Shown here piece by piece: positions 33,134 to 44,057 of a stretch of 64,000 nucleotides of DNA (the first letter of the stretch is position 1; every line of letters begins with the position of its first letter). Source of the DNA: Campanula takesimana (lineage: Eukaryota; Streptophyta; Magnoliopsida; Asterales; Campanulaceae). The notes below the pieces were generated by a model. It ran no database searches, was not told the DNA's origin, and saw nothing but the letters and a program-made list of their open reading frames with translations. Location of the stretch: NCBI GenBank assembly GCA_026119855.1, contig JAOWBW010001304.1:293608-357607 (forward strand), written 5' to 3'. The translations under genes and the position numbers were made by a program.

Positions 33134-34610
33134 TGATAAATGACTATTTTATAGTCATTTAAGGTCTAAAAATATAGTTTATTAGCTTTTATTCCACTTA
33201 AATTACTTATTTTCTACTCTTTATTTGATATAATGCACTTGGAGAATGTTTCTATGATGCAAACAGGTTTTTAGTACATTCTTGAGGAAAAGGGAGCTAA
33301 GGCATCATCTTTGTGAAGGAAGAACGCTTGGAAAAGAAGGAAATAAGCTAGCCCATTAAAAGTCAAAAGTTCAGTCAAAGCAAGGTCTGCTCGGCCGAGC
33401 AATACCCTTGACTCGGCCGAGCATAGGGAATCAGAAAGGCAGATTTATTTTCAAAGGCTTGCTCGGCCGAGCACTTTTCCTTGACTCGGCCGAGCACCCC
33501 TGAATCAGCAAAAGGTGCCTTTTCAAATGAAGACCTCTCCAAGCACCCATCCGGGAAAGATTGCCTCCCCTCCTCCAAAGCTTATATATAGAAGTAGAAA
33601 TGAGTGATGAAGATATCTAGAAACATTGTAAACTTACTATAGTGAAATTTGTACTCTCAAACATCAAATAATTCTCAGAATTTGTGAAAGACATTTATCA
33701 TTTCTTGAACAAACTTCTGAGTTTTCTCAAGCAATAATATCAAGAGGTTATTTTCAAGTCTTTGTCTCCATTTCAAGTTCAGAATAAGTATCTCTACTCT
33801 TTTATCTCATCTTCATCTCATTCTTCTCTTTTCACAAATGGCTTGTGAGTAATCAACCTAATTCTTGGGGTTGGAAACTCAACAAATACTTGTATTTACT
33901 AATATTCATACTCTAAATTTACTTTCTTCATCTTAAACAATTCTACTATATCAAAATTTAACGCCTACAACCATGATGACGTCCATGGCTTGTATGAATC
34001 TTAGTTAATCAAGGGAAGTACTGATCGGAGAACCTTGATTAGCGGATCCATATAGTCAGAACTAAGTTCATTACTCACGAGAGTAGTGTAATGGCTTAGG
34101 GATGCTCCTTGAATGGAAAGTATGCTGATTTTCATAAAGAAAACTTAATGGATTCTTACTAATTATGGTCAGCTAGAGATAAGCCGGAATGCCCGTTTGT
34201 GACAGGGCGGGGACAACATAAACGGATTTCTCAACAGTTAGGGAATAATTAGTATGAGAATACAAACGCTACTTGCTTGATCGTGAGAAGTAGTGTAAGC
34301 CAAGCATACCATCCTTGTTTTAAAATGAAACTTTAATCTAAATAGAGCATGGATAGTTGATGAATATATGTTGTTGATGTTCCAATCCCGAGGATTCCTT
34401 AAAATATAAGAGTTTTTATCTAAGTTATAGTAATTGCAATTTCATTTCTAGTTAGTGATAAACAATTTTATAACCCCCAATCATTTTCTTTTCTTTATTT
34501 TCCTATTCTAAGCAAAGATATTTTGTAAGTAAAGTTGTCCTCGTGGGATCGACTCGCTCTTGCACTTTCTATACTACATACACCCGTGCACTTGCGGAAT
34601 AAACCTAACA
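33134..34610 (+). mobile_element. Athila 5' LTR
   Basis: 1477 bp. Four copies of CTCGGCCGAG lie at 33390-33399, 33412-33421, 33462-33471 and 33485-33494. A TATA box TATATATA at 33583-33590 follows 89 bp later. The palindromes form two pairs in a roughly 73-bp duplicated unit. Confidence 0.92.
33583..33590 (+). promoter_or_regulatory. TATA box of the Athila LTR
   Basis: TATATATA downstream of four CTCGGCCGAG palindromes; it defines the U3 side of the LTR. Repeated in the right LTR at about 41277-41284. Confidence 0.7.
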
Positions 34611-34616
34611 AGTTTT

Positions 34617-34634
34617 TGGCGCCGTTGCCGGGGA
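34617..34634 (+). promoter_or_regulatory. Athila primer-binding site
   Basis: TGGCGCCGTTGCCGGGGA, six bases after the LTR end, the standard tRNA-Asp-type site of Athila and related Ty3/gypsy elements. Confidence 0.88.
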
Positions 34635-34774
34635 CAACGGTTTACTTTCAAAATTTTTCTTTTGCTTTCTGTTTTTAGTTTTTAGTTTAATTTTTTAATT
34701 TTGGTTATTATCTAACATCCCGTCAAGGAAGTTTTGTCTTTAAATTTTATTTCATTTAGGTACTCTCGGAGTAT

Positions 34775-36427
34775 ATGAAAAGAGCCCGGAAGCCTCTTGA
34801 AGAGTTTGATCCGGAGCCAGAAAGGACCTTTCACGAAAGGTTAAGAAAATTCAGAGAATTCCTAGAAGCAGAAATGGCACAAAATGGTAACCAAAATGGA
34901 GACGGTGACGGAATACCTGCCACGCCACCACCTAGAATCCTTCGGGAGTTTGTTAACCCAAGTACCCCGGGAACTAGGACACCAATCGTGGTGCCAAATG
35001 CCGACGCAGCCCACTTTGAGATCAAGCCACAACTTTTGCACATGGTTATGAATAACCAATTCGGTGGCTCGGCACTTGAAGATCCCCACCTTCACATCCA
35101 ATCCTTCTTGGAATATTGTGACACCACCCGAATCATAGGTGTCACTCCGGAAGCTATTCGGATGCGCCTTTTCCCATTCTCACTAAGGGATAAGGCGAAA
35201 CAATGGTTGAACGCGGTCCCCCATAATTCATTAACAACATGGGACCAAGTTCAAGAAGCTTTTCTTGGACGCTTCTTCCCACCATCCAAGACCGCTCAGA
35301 TCCGGACCAAGATAACAAATTTCAGTTAAAATGGAGATGAGTCGTTATATGATGCCTGGGAATGCTTCAAGGAGCTTTTAAGGATGTGCCCACACCACGG
35401 GCTTGAAAAGTGGTTGATAGTGCACACCTTCTACAATGGTCTCACATTCAAGACTAGAGAGACCATCGATGCTGCCGCGGGAGGAGCATTAATGAACAAA
35501 GGAGTGGATGAGGCATACGACTTGATCGAGAGCATCGCCTTGAACCACTACCAATGGTCTAATGAAAGGGACCAACCGCAAGGAACAGCAGGTAAGTTTA
35601 ATGTTGATGTTGTTACTCTTCTATCTTCGAAATTTGATATGCTTTTTAAGAAGATTGATAACTTGAATACAAATTCCGTGGCTAACATTAACGTTATTTG
35701 TGAACTATGTGGGTCAAACTTACATAGTAGTGAAAGTTGTGATTTGCTTGACACTAATTCTAGTGAGCAAGTCAATTTTGTTAATTCTAATGGACAAAGA
35801 GGGGGTATGTATTCTAACACATACAATTCCGAATGGAAGAATCACCCCAATTTTTCCTATAGAAGTAATAATGTTTTAAACCCACAACCTTCCTCACAAC
35901 CACCGGGATTCGTACCCAAGAATTTCAACAATAATTCTTTCCCTCCCCCTAAATCTAAATTAGATCTGCTTATAGACTATATGGTCGAGAATAATAAAAA
36001 TCAGGAGAAGATTAATAATGAATTTAGGGAAAAATTTAAAGTTTTGAATAATAGGTTTGATAACCTAGCAGCGCACAATAAGATGCTTGAAAATCAGCAA
36101 GCTCAACAGGCCAGCACATCGCATAGACCACAAGGGAGTCTTCCCGGTCAACCTCAAAGGCCAAATGAGCATGCAAATGTAATAGTCTCGCTAATTAAGG
36201 AAAAAGAGAACAATAGTCCAACCCCACTAGAAGTAGAGACTAAGAATGGTAAAAGCGAGATTAGTTACAATAAATACTTTGAACCACCGATACCCTATCC
36301 TCAAAGATTAATCAAGAAAGGGGTTAATGATCAATATGCTGAGTTTTTGAAAATTTTGAAGTCTTTAAATGTTAGAGTTCCTTATTCCGATGATGTAAAA
36401 GAAATACCTTCTTATCAAAAACTTTAA
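34775..36427 (+). pseudogene. Athila gag, one in-frame stop
   Basis: Starts MKRARKPLEEFDPEPERTF. It contains the gag core FEIKPQLLHMV, DPHLHIQSFLEYC, RLFPFSLRDKAKQWLN and LGRFFPPSKTAQIR. A TAA at 35327-35329 falls where the family has a sense codon; the same frame continues with DAWECFKELLRMCPHHGLEK and HTFYNGLTFKTRETIDAAAG. A Cys/His cluster (CELCGSNLHSSESC) follows, then an Asn/Pro-rich tail and FLKILKSLNVRVP. The frame shifts by one base at 36425 just before the protease. The product would be the structural core protein of the element's particle. Confidence 0.9.
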
Positions 36428-36432
36428 AAGAA

Positions 36433-36951
36433 ATGCTCTTTAAGAAGAAGTCTTTAGAAGAATTTGAGAACTTTACTTTAGCGGAATACGTTAGTGCAAT
36501 TTTACAGAAGAAACTTCCACCAAAACTCAAAGACCCCGGCATTTTTTCTATCCCTTGTAGTATCGGTAGGTGCAACGTGGAAAACGCTATGCTTGACTTA
36601 GGGGCTAGTGTAAGTATAATGCCTTTTTCGGTAAGTGTGAGATTAGGTGTAGGGGAACTCAAGCCCACTACCATATCTCTCCAATTGGCAGACCGATCCA
36701 TACAATACCCGATTGGTATTATGGAAAATTTGCCCTGTCGTATAGGGAGCTTAATCATCCCTGTCGATTTTGTGATCCTCGAAATAGAGGAGGATAAAGA
36801 CATTCCAGTCATCCTTGGTAGGCCTTTCCTTGCCACGGCAGGGGCTATTATAGATGTTAAAAAGGGTACGCTTACTCTAAATGTAGGAAATAAGACAGAA
36901 GAATTCTGGAAGCAAAACCCAACTATTAAAAACTCTTGTGAAAAAAAATGA
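36433..36951 (+). pseudogene. Athila protease region
   Basis: Retropepsin-like aspartic protease with catalytic motif MLDLGASVSIMP and the flap-side ILGRPFLATAGAIIDV. It follows gag after a one-base frame change and ends in a stop at 36949-36951, after which the sequence no longer reads as pol. Confidence 0.88.
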
Positions 36952-37357
36952 AGTCTTTGACAATAATCATGAAGAAATAAATGTCATTCAATCTATGGAT
37001 CCAAAAAAGGATCATATAGACAAACTAAATACTTATGAAAAATATGTCAAAGGAATTAAGGAGTCAAGGGCCAATGATAAGAATATAGACTGGAAAAAGA
37101 TGCTACATGACGAAGATGAAGGAGATGACATCATAGAGAGGTCAAAAGAAGTAGCACCCAAGAAAACAACGGGATTTCGAGCATGTGAAGACTATCGTAA
37201 ATTAATCCCGTCAAAGAAAAAGAATGGATGGCGCATGTGCATCGATCATAAGGCCTCAATCAAACCAACGGATATGCAATGGAAAATTGTCAAGGACAAT
37301 AGGCCATCTCAATACCATGCCATGCCCATTTTCATTAAAAGAAAGGCGTCGAGCTAA
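36938..37357 (+). pseudogene. Residual pol segment of the Athila element
   Basis: Reads a Lys/Asp-rich spacer, then EDYRKLIPSKKKNGWRMCID, a scrap of the RT N-terminal region (family pattern GWRMCIDYRKLN) in scrambled order, and ends MPIFIKRKASS. The text from about 37350 ('gctaatgacgttaaacaagc') is the usual post-integrase spacer of Athila elements, so about 3 kb of RT, RNase H and integrase is deleted here. Confidence 0.7.
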
Positions 37358-37394
37358 TGACGTTAAACAAGCATCATCGGGATGGTAACCGGTG

Positions 37395-37475
37395 GATTAT
37401 TATTTATTTATTGATTTATTTTATTTATTTATTTATTTATTTATTTATTATTATTATTATTATTATTTCCGTCTA
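37395..37475. repeat. (TTTA)n and (TTA)n microsatellite
   Basis: TTTA/TTTAT units followed by ATT triplets, in the spacer after the deleted pol. Confidence 0.9.
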
Positions 37476-37536
37476 ATGTTTATTTTGTAGGTATATATGT
37501 ATATACATATATAAAAAAAAAAAAAAATTAGGTTTC

Positions 37537-37643
37537 GCTCGGCCGAGCACCATACAAGCCGCGGCCGAGCAGAAGAGAGTCAGAAAGTGGTACATTCAGA
37601 AGAGGATCGCTCGGCCGAGTCAAGGAATCCTGCTCGGCCGAGC
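37537..37643 (+). repeat. CTCGGCCGAG palindrome cluster upstream of the second Athila ORF
   Basis: Palindromes at 37538-37547, 37610-37619 and 37633-37642, plus a variant GCGGCCGAGC at 37561-37570. The spacing and the neighbouring words (gagtcagaaag) resemble the LTR cluster at 33389-33494. Confidence 0.85.
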
Positions 37644-37745
37644 ATATCGGGATTGACTGGCGAATTTTGGTAAAAAACGGGTCTTTTGATTTTCTTCCCA
37701 AAATTTTCTTCATCTTCTTCTTCTACTCTTTTTCTCTAAACCCTC

Positions 37746-37751
37746 TATAAA
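37746..37751 (+). promoter_or_regulatory. Putative internal TATA box for the second Athila ORF
   Basis: TATAAA about 100 bp downstream of the palindrome cluster, nearly the same spacing as in the LTR, followed by a C/A-rich leader. A possible leader intron runs from GTAACA (38173) to CTCTAG (about 38204). Confidence 0.55.
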
Positions 37752-38246
37752 CCCAACACCTTACCCTCTTCTCCCCCAAATTCCGACCAAATCACCATTC
37801 TTTCCGACCAAATAACACCTCTTCAACCTTTCTTCACCTCCCAAACACCATATCAACCATCAAAACCCACCAATTCACCCCAAAATCTCCCAAAACCAAA
37901 AATAACCCAAGATTGCCAAACCCATGAAAATCATCAATCAAACCCACAATTCTCATCAAATCCCATCTCCATCACACCTCTAAACACCAAACCCACCTCA
38001 AAACAACCAATTACTGTCCAATTCACCCGAAATCAAAACCCTAGGTTTTGCCCCAAAATTCAAAATCCGGGTTTAGTTGAAATTGAAGGTCAAGGTTCAT
38101 TCTTTTGGGAATTTTGAAGCTATTGGAGGAGGAAGAACAAAGATTGAAGCTCATTCCATCATTAACATTCGGGTAACAAAAATTTTCACTCTTTCTCTCT
38201 CTAGAATCATTTGGGTTATCTTGCTCTGTTTCTGATTATTGTTGTA

Positions 38247-39623
38247 ATGGAGAGTCGTGGAAAGAGGGCAACTTCTAAGGCATCTAAAGCCTCTGGGAGT
38301 GGGACTAAGAAATCAAAGAAGGGTGAGGGTTCAAGTTCGAATTTAGTTCCTACTCTAAACAATTTGGGAATCCAATTTAAATCTAATCCCGAGCTAAAAA
38401 GATTTGAAAGGTTAGCAGGAAAAGATGTTAAGGCAACCCAATTCCCAAATTTTGATGCTATGGGGTCATTAGGAATTCAAGGAAATATTTGGAATTTGCA
38501 TATAGGATTAGAAGCGCAAGATTTCTTGCGATCGCAGGCAAAAACTTATGAAAGCATCACCCTCGAATTCCTGAGCACAGTGTCAAAAACAACAAGGGAT
38601 AGGATAGACATAGCATCGGGTGAGCAATTTGAAGATATTAGACTAACATTTCGTCTCTTGAATAATTCTTATAAGCTTGATTTGGAAGAAATAAATGAAA
38701 TCCTTGGTTGGCCTTCCCCTAGAAATCTAACAAATGAGTTCCCTCCAGAGTTTAATGCGGACCTCTTTTGGCTACAAATCACTGGGCAAACACCTTTTCT
38801 TCCTAGAACCGCTAAGGCTTCCTTAATTGTCCACCCCGTTCTCCGCTACATCCATAGAATGTATGCGTGCACTATCTTTGCAAGAGAGGATAAAGGAACA
38901 ATAAATAGGCCTGAGTTGTTTCTCCTGTGGGCTTTCGTGACTGGATATAGGGGAATTAATCTAGGGAAATGGTTAGTAGACCGTCTTTTGGACCATGTTT
39001 CCCCTAATTTCCCTGGGGATATTCATATTGGAGGAATGATAACATTATTTGCTGAATATGTGCACATTGAGATACCTGAGGAAGGACCGAACGCTTGGGA
39101 ACCAGTTCGAGGTTCAAGGGCATTGGACATAGCTGCCCTTAAAGTGATGAATATGATTTCTGAAAATGAGGAAGGAAGCTATACAATGTATGTTGGAGGA
39201 GGAGCAAATAGAAGACCATACACCCACTTACCCAACAACCAATTGCCCATCATCACATTAAACCAACCTCATACTTGGATTTTTCCAAGTAATCAAGGAC
39301 CCAATATTCAACAAAATGAGCCAATGGGAGAGCAACAAGAAGAACCGCAACAACACCATTTCCAAAACCAAATGCCTCCCGATTTTTATGACCAATTCAA
39401 CCAAATGTTCATCCAGCAAAACCAAATGTACCAACAAAATACCCAAATCCTTAACCGACTCGATCAATATTCCACCAATTTTGATCAATTTCGCACCAAC
39501 ATGGAGGATCGGGTCAACCACATTCAGGGAAGAGTTGATTACATTTACAACTATGGAATTGGAAATTGGATGAATTTCAGGCCTCCAAATCAGCAACCAC
39601 CGCCACCACCGCCACCATTCTAG
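38247..39623 (+). CDS. Athila env-position ORF (ATHILA ORF-1-type protein), intact
   Basis: 458 residues from MESRGKRATSKASKASGSG to a poly-Pro end. I chose this ATG because the 12 codons upstream (MGYLALFLIIVV) lie across the leader-intron acceptor. The order is a basic Ser/Lys-rich N-terminus (possible nuclear or RNA-binding role), the conserved ATHILA domain (ESITLEFLSTV, GEQFEDIRLTFRLLNNSYKL, EINEILGWPSP, RYIHRMYACTIFAREDKG, ELFLLWAFVTGYRGINLG), and a Gln-rich tail with a coiled-coil-like stretch (QNTQILNRLDQYSTNFDQFR). No hydrophobic transmembrane helix is visible in this copy. The function of this family is not established. It is the only long uninterrupted frame in the element although pol is gone. 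Confidence 0.88.
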   Translation: MESRGKRATSKASKASGSGTKKSKKGEGSSSNLVPTLNNLGIQFKSNPELKRFERLAGKDVKATQFPNFDAMGSLGIQGNIWNLHIGLEAQDFLRSQAKTYESITLEFLSTVSKTTRDRIDIASGEQFEDIRLTFRLLNNSYKLDLEEINEILGWPSPRNLTNEFPPEFNADLFWLQITGQTPFLPRTAKASLIVHPVLRYIHRMYACTIFAREDKGTINRPELFLLWAFVTGYRGINLGKWLVDRLLDHVSPNFPGDIHIGGMITLFAEYVHIEIPEEGPNAWEPVRGSRALDIAALKVMNMISENEEGSYTMYVGGGANRRPYTHLPNNQLPIITLNQPHTWIFPSNQGPNIQQNEPMGEQQEEPQQHHFQNQMPPDFYDQFNQMFIQQNQMYQQNTQILNRLDQYSTNFDQFRTNMEDRVNHIQGRVDYIYNYGIGNWMNFRPPNQQPPPPPPPF

Positions 39624-40811
39624 TCGGTACCTCTTTCTCCCTCTCCTTTAAATTACTCTTGTCCCAATTTTCATTCCTACTTTTCAAACATTAGGGACAA
39701 TGTTTCATTTAAGTGTGGGGGGTAGTATCTATCTTTTTCTTATTTCTTTTCTTTCTAAATTTCTTTTTCTTCTTTTTATGTTTTTCTTTTCAAAGAAAAT
39801 GTAAGGGCAATGTTCCTTATTTTCAAAAAAAAAAAAATAAAAAAAAATAAATATTTAGCCAATGTTCCCGTTGATGAGAATGTTATCTTTATTATCATTT
39901 GCCTAAGTAAAACTTTTTCCTTCTAACTTTTACTTCTTAAGAAATTTGATAATAACAACATAGGATTGTATTGGATTATAAATGAAAAATTTTCAAAATT
40001 AATATGAACTTTTAAATCCTATTGAATAGAAGCATTACATTATTAATGAGTTTGTGGGCATTAAGTTTGGATACTACATACTTGTGAAATTTTTAAAACC
40101 TTTTTTGTATATGCATCTCAAAAACTTTCATTTCTACTATTTTTCAAAGATTTTTCATCCTTGTTATACTTATGAATCACAAAAATTTTCGCTTTAATCC
40201 ATCTTTCCATTTCCACTTTTAAGAGGCTAATTAATCAATATATTCTTCTTTTGATTGTCCATTCAAATATCTAAATGAATATATTATTATAGAGTGTGAC
40301 AATTTAGAAGCAAGAAACTCAATTGCCACGTCTAATTAATCAAATCTCGAACCTTATTCCACTATCATCCTCCGCCTTTCATCAATTTTTGTGATTCAAA
40401 ATGCATAACGACATATGGACATCTTTGTTAAAGAATAAAGATCATAGTTTAAGAAATGTATATTCAAGCATGAAAAATTTATTCACAAAGCACTCTAAAA
40501 GAGTGAATATAATTCTTAATTCATACTTATGCCCCACAAATTCATTTGGTTATCTCTATATGCTCTTATTCAATGGTATTTATTCATGTTATATTAACAT
40601 TCAAACTTTTCTATTTGCACTTCAATATCATCCAACCTTCTTATTTACAAATCTCTTGAGATGAAAAACTTAAAAGGAAGAAATTTTATAAAGGCAATAT
40701 TATATAACAATATTCTGAGGGAGCATTGAAGACCTTTCTTGTTTTTCTACTAGTGTCATTTGCACTCCTCTCTTTTTGAACATTTAACTTGCTCGAGGAC
40801 AAGCAAGATTC
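39624..40811. other. 3' non-coding spacer of the Athila element
   Basis: No gene. AT-rich with homopolymer runs (poly-A near 39825-39850). It ends with 'aacttgctcgaggacaagcaag', a usual Athila sequence just before the polypurine tract. Confidence 0.75.
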
Positions 40812-40827
40812 TAGTGTGGGGGAGTTT
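40812..40827 (+). promoter_or_regulatory. Athila polypurine tract
   Basis: CTAGTGTGGGGGAGTT directly abuts the right LTR (TGATAAATG at 40828); the plus-strand primer site. Confidence 0.85.
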
Positions 40828-42304
40828 GATAAATGACTATTTTATAGTCATTTAAGGTCTAAAAATATAGTTTATTAGCTTTTATTCCACTTAAATTACT
40901 TATTTTCTACTCTTTATTTGATATAATGCACTTGGAGAATGTTTCTATGATGCAAACAGGTTTTTAGTACATTCTTGAGGAAAAAGGGAGCTAAGGCATC
41001 ATCTTTGTGAAGGAAGAACGCTTGGAAAAGAAGGAAATAAGCTAGCCCATTAAAAGTCAAAAGTTCAGTCAAAGCAAGGTCTGCTCGGCCGAGCAATACC
41101 CTTGACTCGGCCGAGCATAGGGAATCAGAAAGGCAGATTTATTTTCAAAGGCTTGCTCGGCCGAGCACTTTTCCTTGACTCGGCCGAGCACCCCTGAATC
41201 AGCAAAAGGTGCCTTTTCAAATGAAGACCTCTCCAAGCACCCATCCGGGAAAGATTGCCTCCCCTCCTCCAAAGCTTATATATAGAAGTAGAAATGAGTG
41301 ATGAAGATATCTAGAAACATTGTAAACTTACTATAGTGAAATTTGTACTCTCAAACATCAAATAATTCTCAGAATTTGTGAAAGACATTTATCATTTCTT
41401 GAACAAACTTCTGAGTTTTCTCAAGCAATAATATCAAGAGGTTATTTTCAAGTCTTTGTCTCCATTTCAAGTTCAGAATAAGTATCTCTACTCTTTTATC
41501 TCATCTTCATCTCATTCTTCTCTTTTCACAAATGGCTTGTGAGTAATCAACCTAATTCTTGGGGTTGGAAACTCAACAAATACTTGTATTTACTAATATT
41601 CATGCTCTAAATTTACTTTCTTCATCTTAAACAATTCTACTATATCAAACTTTAACGCCTACAACCATGATGACGTCCATGGCTTGTATGAATCTTAGTT
41701 AATCAAGGGAAGTACTGATCGGAGAACCTTGATTAGCGGATCCATATAGTCAGAACTAAGTTCATTACTCACGAGAGTAGTGTAATGGCTTAGGGATGCT
41801 CCTTGAGTGGAAAGTATGCTGATTTTCATAAAGAAAACTTAATGGATTCTTACTAATTATGGTCAGCTAGAGATAAGCCGGAATGCCCGTTTGTGACAGG
41901 GCGGGGACAACATAAACGGATTTCTCAACAGTTAGGGCATAATTAGTATGAGAATACAAACGCTACTTGCTTGATCGTGAGAAGTAGTGTAAGCCAAGCA
42001 TACCATCCTTGTTTTAAAATGAAACTTTAATCTAAATAGAGCATGGATAGTTGATGAAAATATGTTGTTGATGTTCCAATCCCGAGGATTCCTTAAAATA
42101 TAAGAGTTTTTATCTAAGTTATAGTAATTGCAATTTCATTTCTAGTTAGTGACAAACAATTTTATAACCCCCAATCATTTTCTTTTCTTTATTTTCCTAT
42201 TCTAAGCAAAGATATTTTGTAAGTAAAGTTGTCCTCGTGGGATCGACTCGCTCTTGCACTTTCTATACTACATACACCCGTGCACTTGCGGAATAAACCT
42301 AACA
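40828..42304 (+). mobile_element. Athila 3' LTR
   Basis: 1477 bp, near-identical to 33134-34610. Differences noticed include 'attcatgctct' for 'attcatactct', 'tcaaacttt' for 'tcaaaattt', 'ttgagtgg' for 'ttgaatgg', 'agggcata' for 'agggaata', 'tgaaaat' for 'tgaatat', 'gtgacaaac' for 'gtgataaac', and one extra A near 40981. Confidence 0.93.
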
Positions 42305-42412
42305 ACCGTCTCGCGACGTAAATGTGCCAACGACCGTCTCGCGACGTAAAAGTGCCAAAAAGACCGTCTCGCGAAGTAAAAGTGCCAAAGCCCGTCTCGC
42401 GACGACATCAAA
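42305..42412 (+). repeat. Tandem repeat of about 28 bp with a TCGCGA palindrome
   Basis: Four units built on CCGTCTCGCGACGTAAAAGT + GCCAA, inside the non-autonomous copia element; a further decayed unit lies on the other side of the Athila insertion (about 33103-33133, 'gtttggcgacgtaaaagtg'). Confidence 0.85.
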
Positions 42413-42496
42413 TCAACTCGCTTCATCAACCCGGTTCATCTCATCACTTTCCAAGATTGGACTCTCCTATCCGCCGTCCATCTTGCGGGGGCATAT

Positions 42497-42741
42497 TAGG
42501 AATATTGTATATTCCAAGAATATATAGTAAATATCTCTTAGATATTACTTACCAATAATAGAGATTGTGTATATCAATTAGGAGATTTATATCTTGTTGA
42601 CCAAGTTAGATTAGTCTAGAATGTTCCATGTAAGCCTAGAAATATGTAAAATATTGTTCATTAATAAATTGAGTCTCTCATATCAATTATCTCTCTTCAT
42701 GTATGATTGGTTCCGACTATCTATTTCTCTAATCCTTGACA
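42497..42741 (+). mobile_element. 3' LTR of the non-autonomous copia element
   Basis: Matches 31992-32236 with scattered substitutions (for example 'agtaaatatc' for 'tgtaaatatc', 'ggttccgac' for 'ggctccgac') and is followed by the target duplication AATTC (42742-42746). Confidence 0.85.
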
Positions 42742-42746
42742 AATTC

Positions 42747-42791
42747 CCGTGCACAACTTATTTTGTGCACATAGTTATGGGACGGAGGGAG
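42747..42791. repeat. Right part of the split Stowaway-like MITE
   Basis: Ends TAGTTATGGGACGGAGGGAG before TA, inverse of the left end at 31759. Confidence 0.82.
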
Positions 42792-42829
42792 TATAAAGAG
42801 AATAAACGTTAAGAACAGTATTCCCGCCT

Positions 42830-44024
42830 AAACATTATGTCATTAAGGGTAATTATTTCAAAAAACGCTGGTCAATTTCTACACAAAGAATAAAACTGTA
42901 GCAGAGTACCCATGATGAAGGCCCGAGAATTTTTTGAAATTTAAAATACGTCTCCATATCCTCTCTTTGGCTTTGACATTTCGACAAACAAAAAATTCTT
43001 TCAAAGTCCTTCTTAATTTGATAATTTCCAGTTTAGTCCTCATGATTTATGAAATTTCAGAACAGTCCCTGTTGTAGATTGGTCCATTGATTTCCGCAGA
43101 TTTTTCATGGCAGTCCCTAGTATTCCCAACATTGCTCAAATAAGTTCTTTTTCTCTATTTTCTTGTACATTGAGCACATAACCACCCTAAACAACAAAAA
43201 CACAAAAAGACCCAAATCAAATAACAAAAGCTTGAGAACTAAGCAATAATTAAGCCTAAAAGTATCAAATAGAATGAGTAAAAACTCATTCATCAAATAC
43301 CCCCAAACTTAATCATTTACTTGTCCTAAAGTAAAACAAAACAAAACTACTAAACAATAAAATTAGTCTACCAAAAAAAAAAAATCAAAACCAAAACAAT
43401 TTTTTTTTCTTTGGTTGTTTTTGTCAAGTCATGATCATTGCCCAGAAATATCTCATAAATCAAATACACATTCTCAAGATGAAATCAAATAATACCATGC
43501 AAGTCCAAGTTATGGAACCCAATCAATATAATCAAACCATGATTCTCCGTGTGTGTGTGCAATGAAATAACTAGATTACCGTAAAACCCGGAATACATTA
43601 TAAAGTCAAGTATACACTCATTCTCTAATAGATATAATATATGAAGTATGAAGATTAATGGAACATGAAGTGTGAAGATCAAGAACCAATATGGTTGCTT
43701 TTCATGACTATCTCCACTAATGAGGACTACAATTAACCAAAGATCAATTAGGACTTTATAAGCTTATAATTTTAGGCTCGGTTAAGGGCTACAAAGTCAA
43801 GATAATATAACCAAAGAGCCTTCAACTAATTCCATAATTTTGCGCAAATCTTTGAGCCACTTTCGCTTTCGCCAAATGCATCAACCCCCAAACTTGAACT
43901 TTTACATATAATACTTTTGAATTTTGGGTTGAATGCACTCCTTTTTTTCTTTCCTCCCCTATTTTCTTCAATACTTGTGCATTAGTGAGGGCTCTTTGAG
44001 CCTTTCTTATTTCACTATTATTTT

Positions 44025-44057
<33 letters not shown>

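Larger units (their letters stand above)
33134..42304 (+). mobile_element. Athila-type Ty3/gypsy element, young, pol-deleted
   Basis: 9171 bp between perfect ACCGT duplications (33129-33133, 42305-42309). Two 1477-bp LTRs run from TGATAAATGAC to CCTAACA and differ at only about six substitutions plus one indel that I noticed. Primer site TGGCGCCGTTGCCGGGGA (34617-34634) is the Athila type. Order: gag, protease, a scrap of RT, then an intact env-position ORF and a polypurine tract. RT, RNase H and integrase are missing, so movement would need enzymes supplied in trans. Confidence 0.93.
31992..42741 (+). mobile_element. Non-autonomous Ty1/copia-type element, split by an Athila insertion
   Basis: Two 245-bp LTRs (31992-32236 and 42497-42741), beginning TAGGAATATT and ending CTTGACA, share nearly all their sequence and are flanked by AATTC duplications. 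Primer site TGGTATCAGAGC lies at 32237-32248. Without the Athila insertion the internal region is about 1.1 kb and contains no gag or pol; it carries two different short tandem repeats instead. This is a short, LARD/TRIM-like non-autonomous element. A purine run GCGGGGGCA precedes the right LTR. Confidence 0.85.

Noticed and set aside
33375..33578. 67-codon ORF repeated identically at 41069-41272
   Set aside because: It lies on the opposite strand within both Athila LTRs; the duplication is simply the LTR pair.
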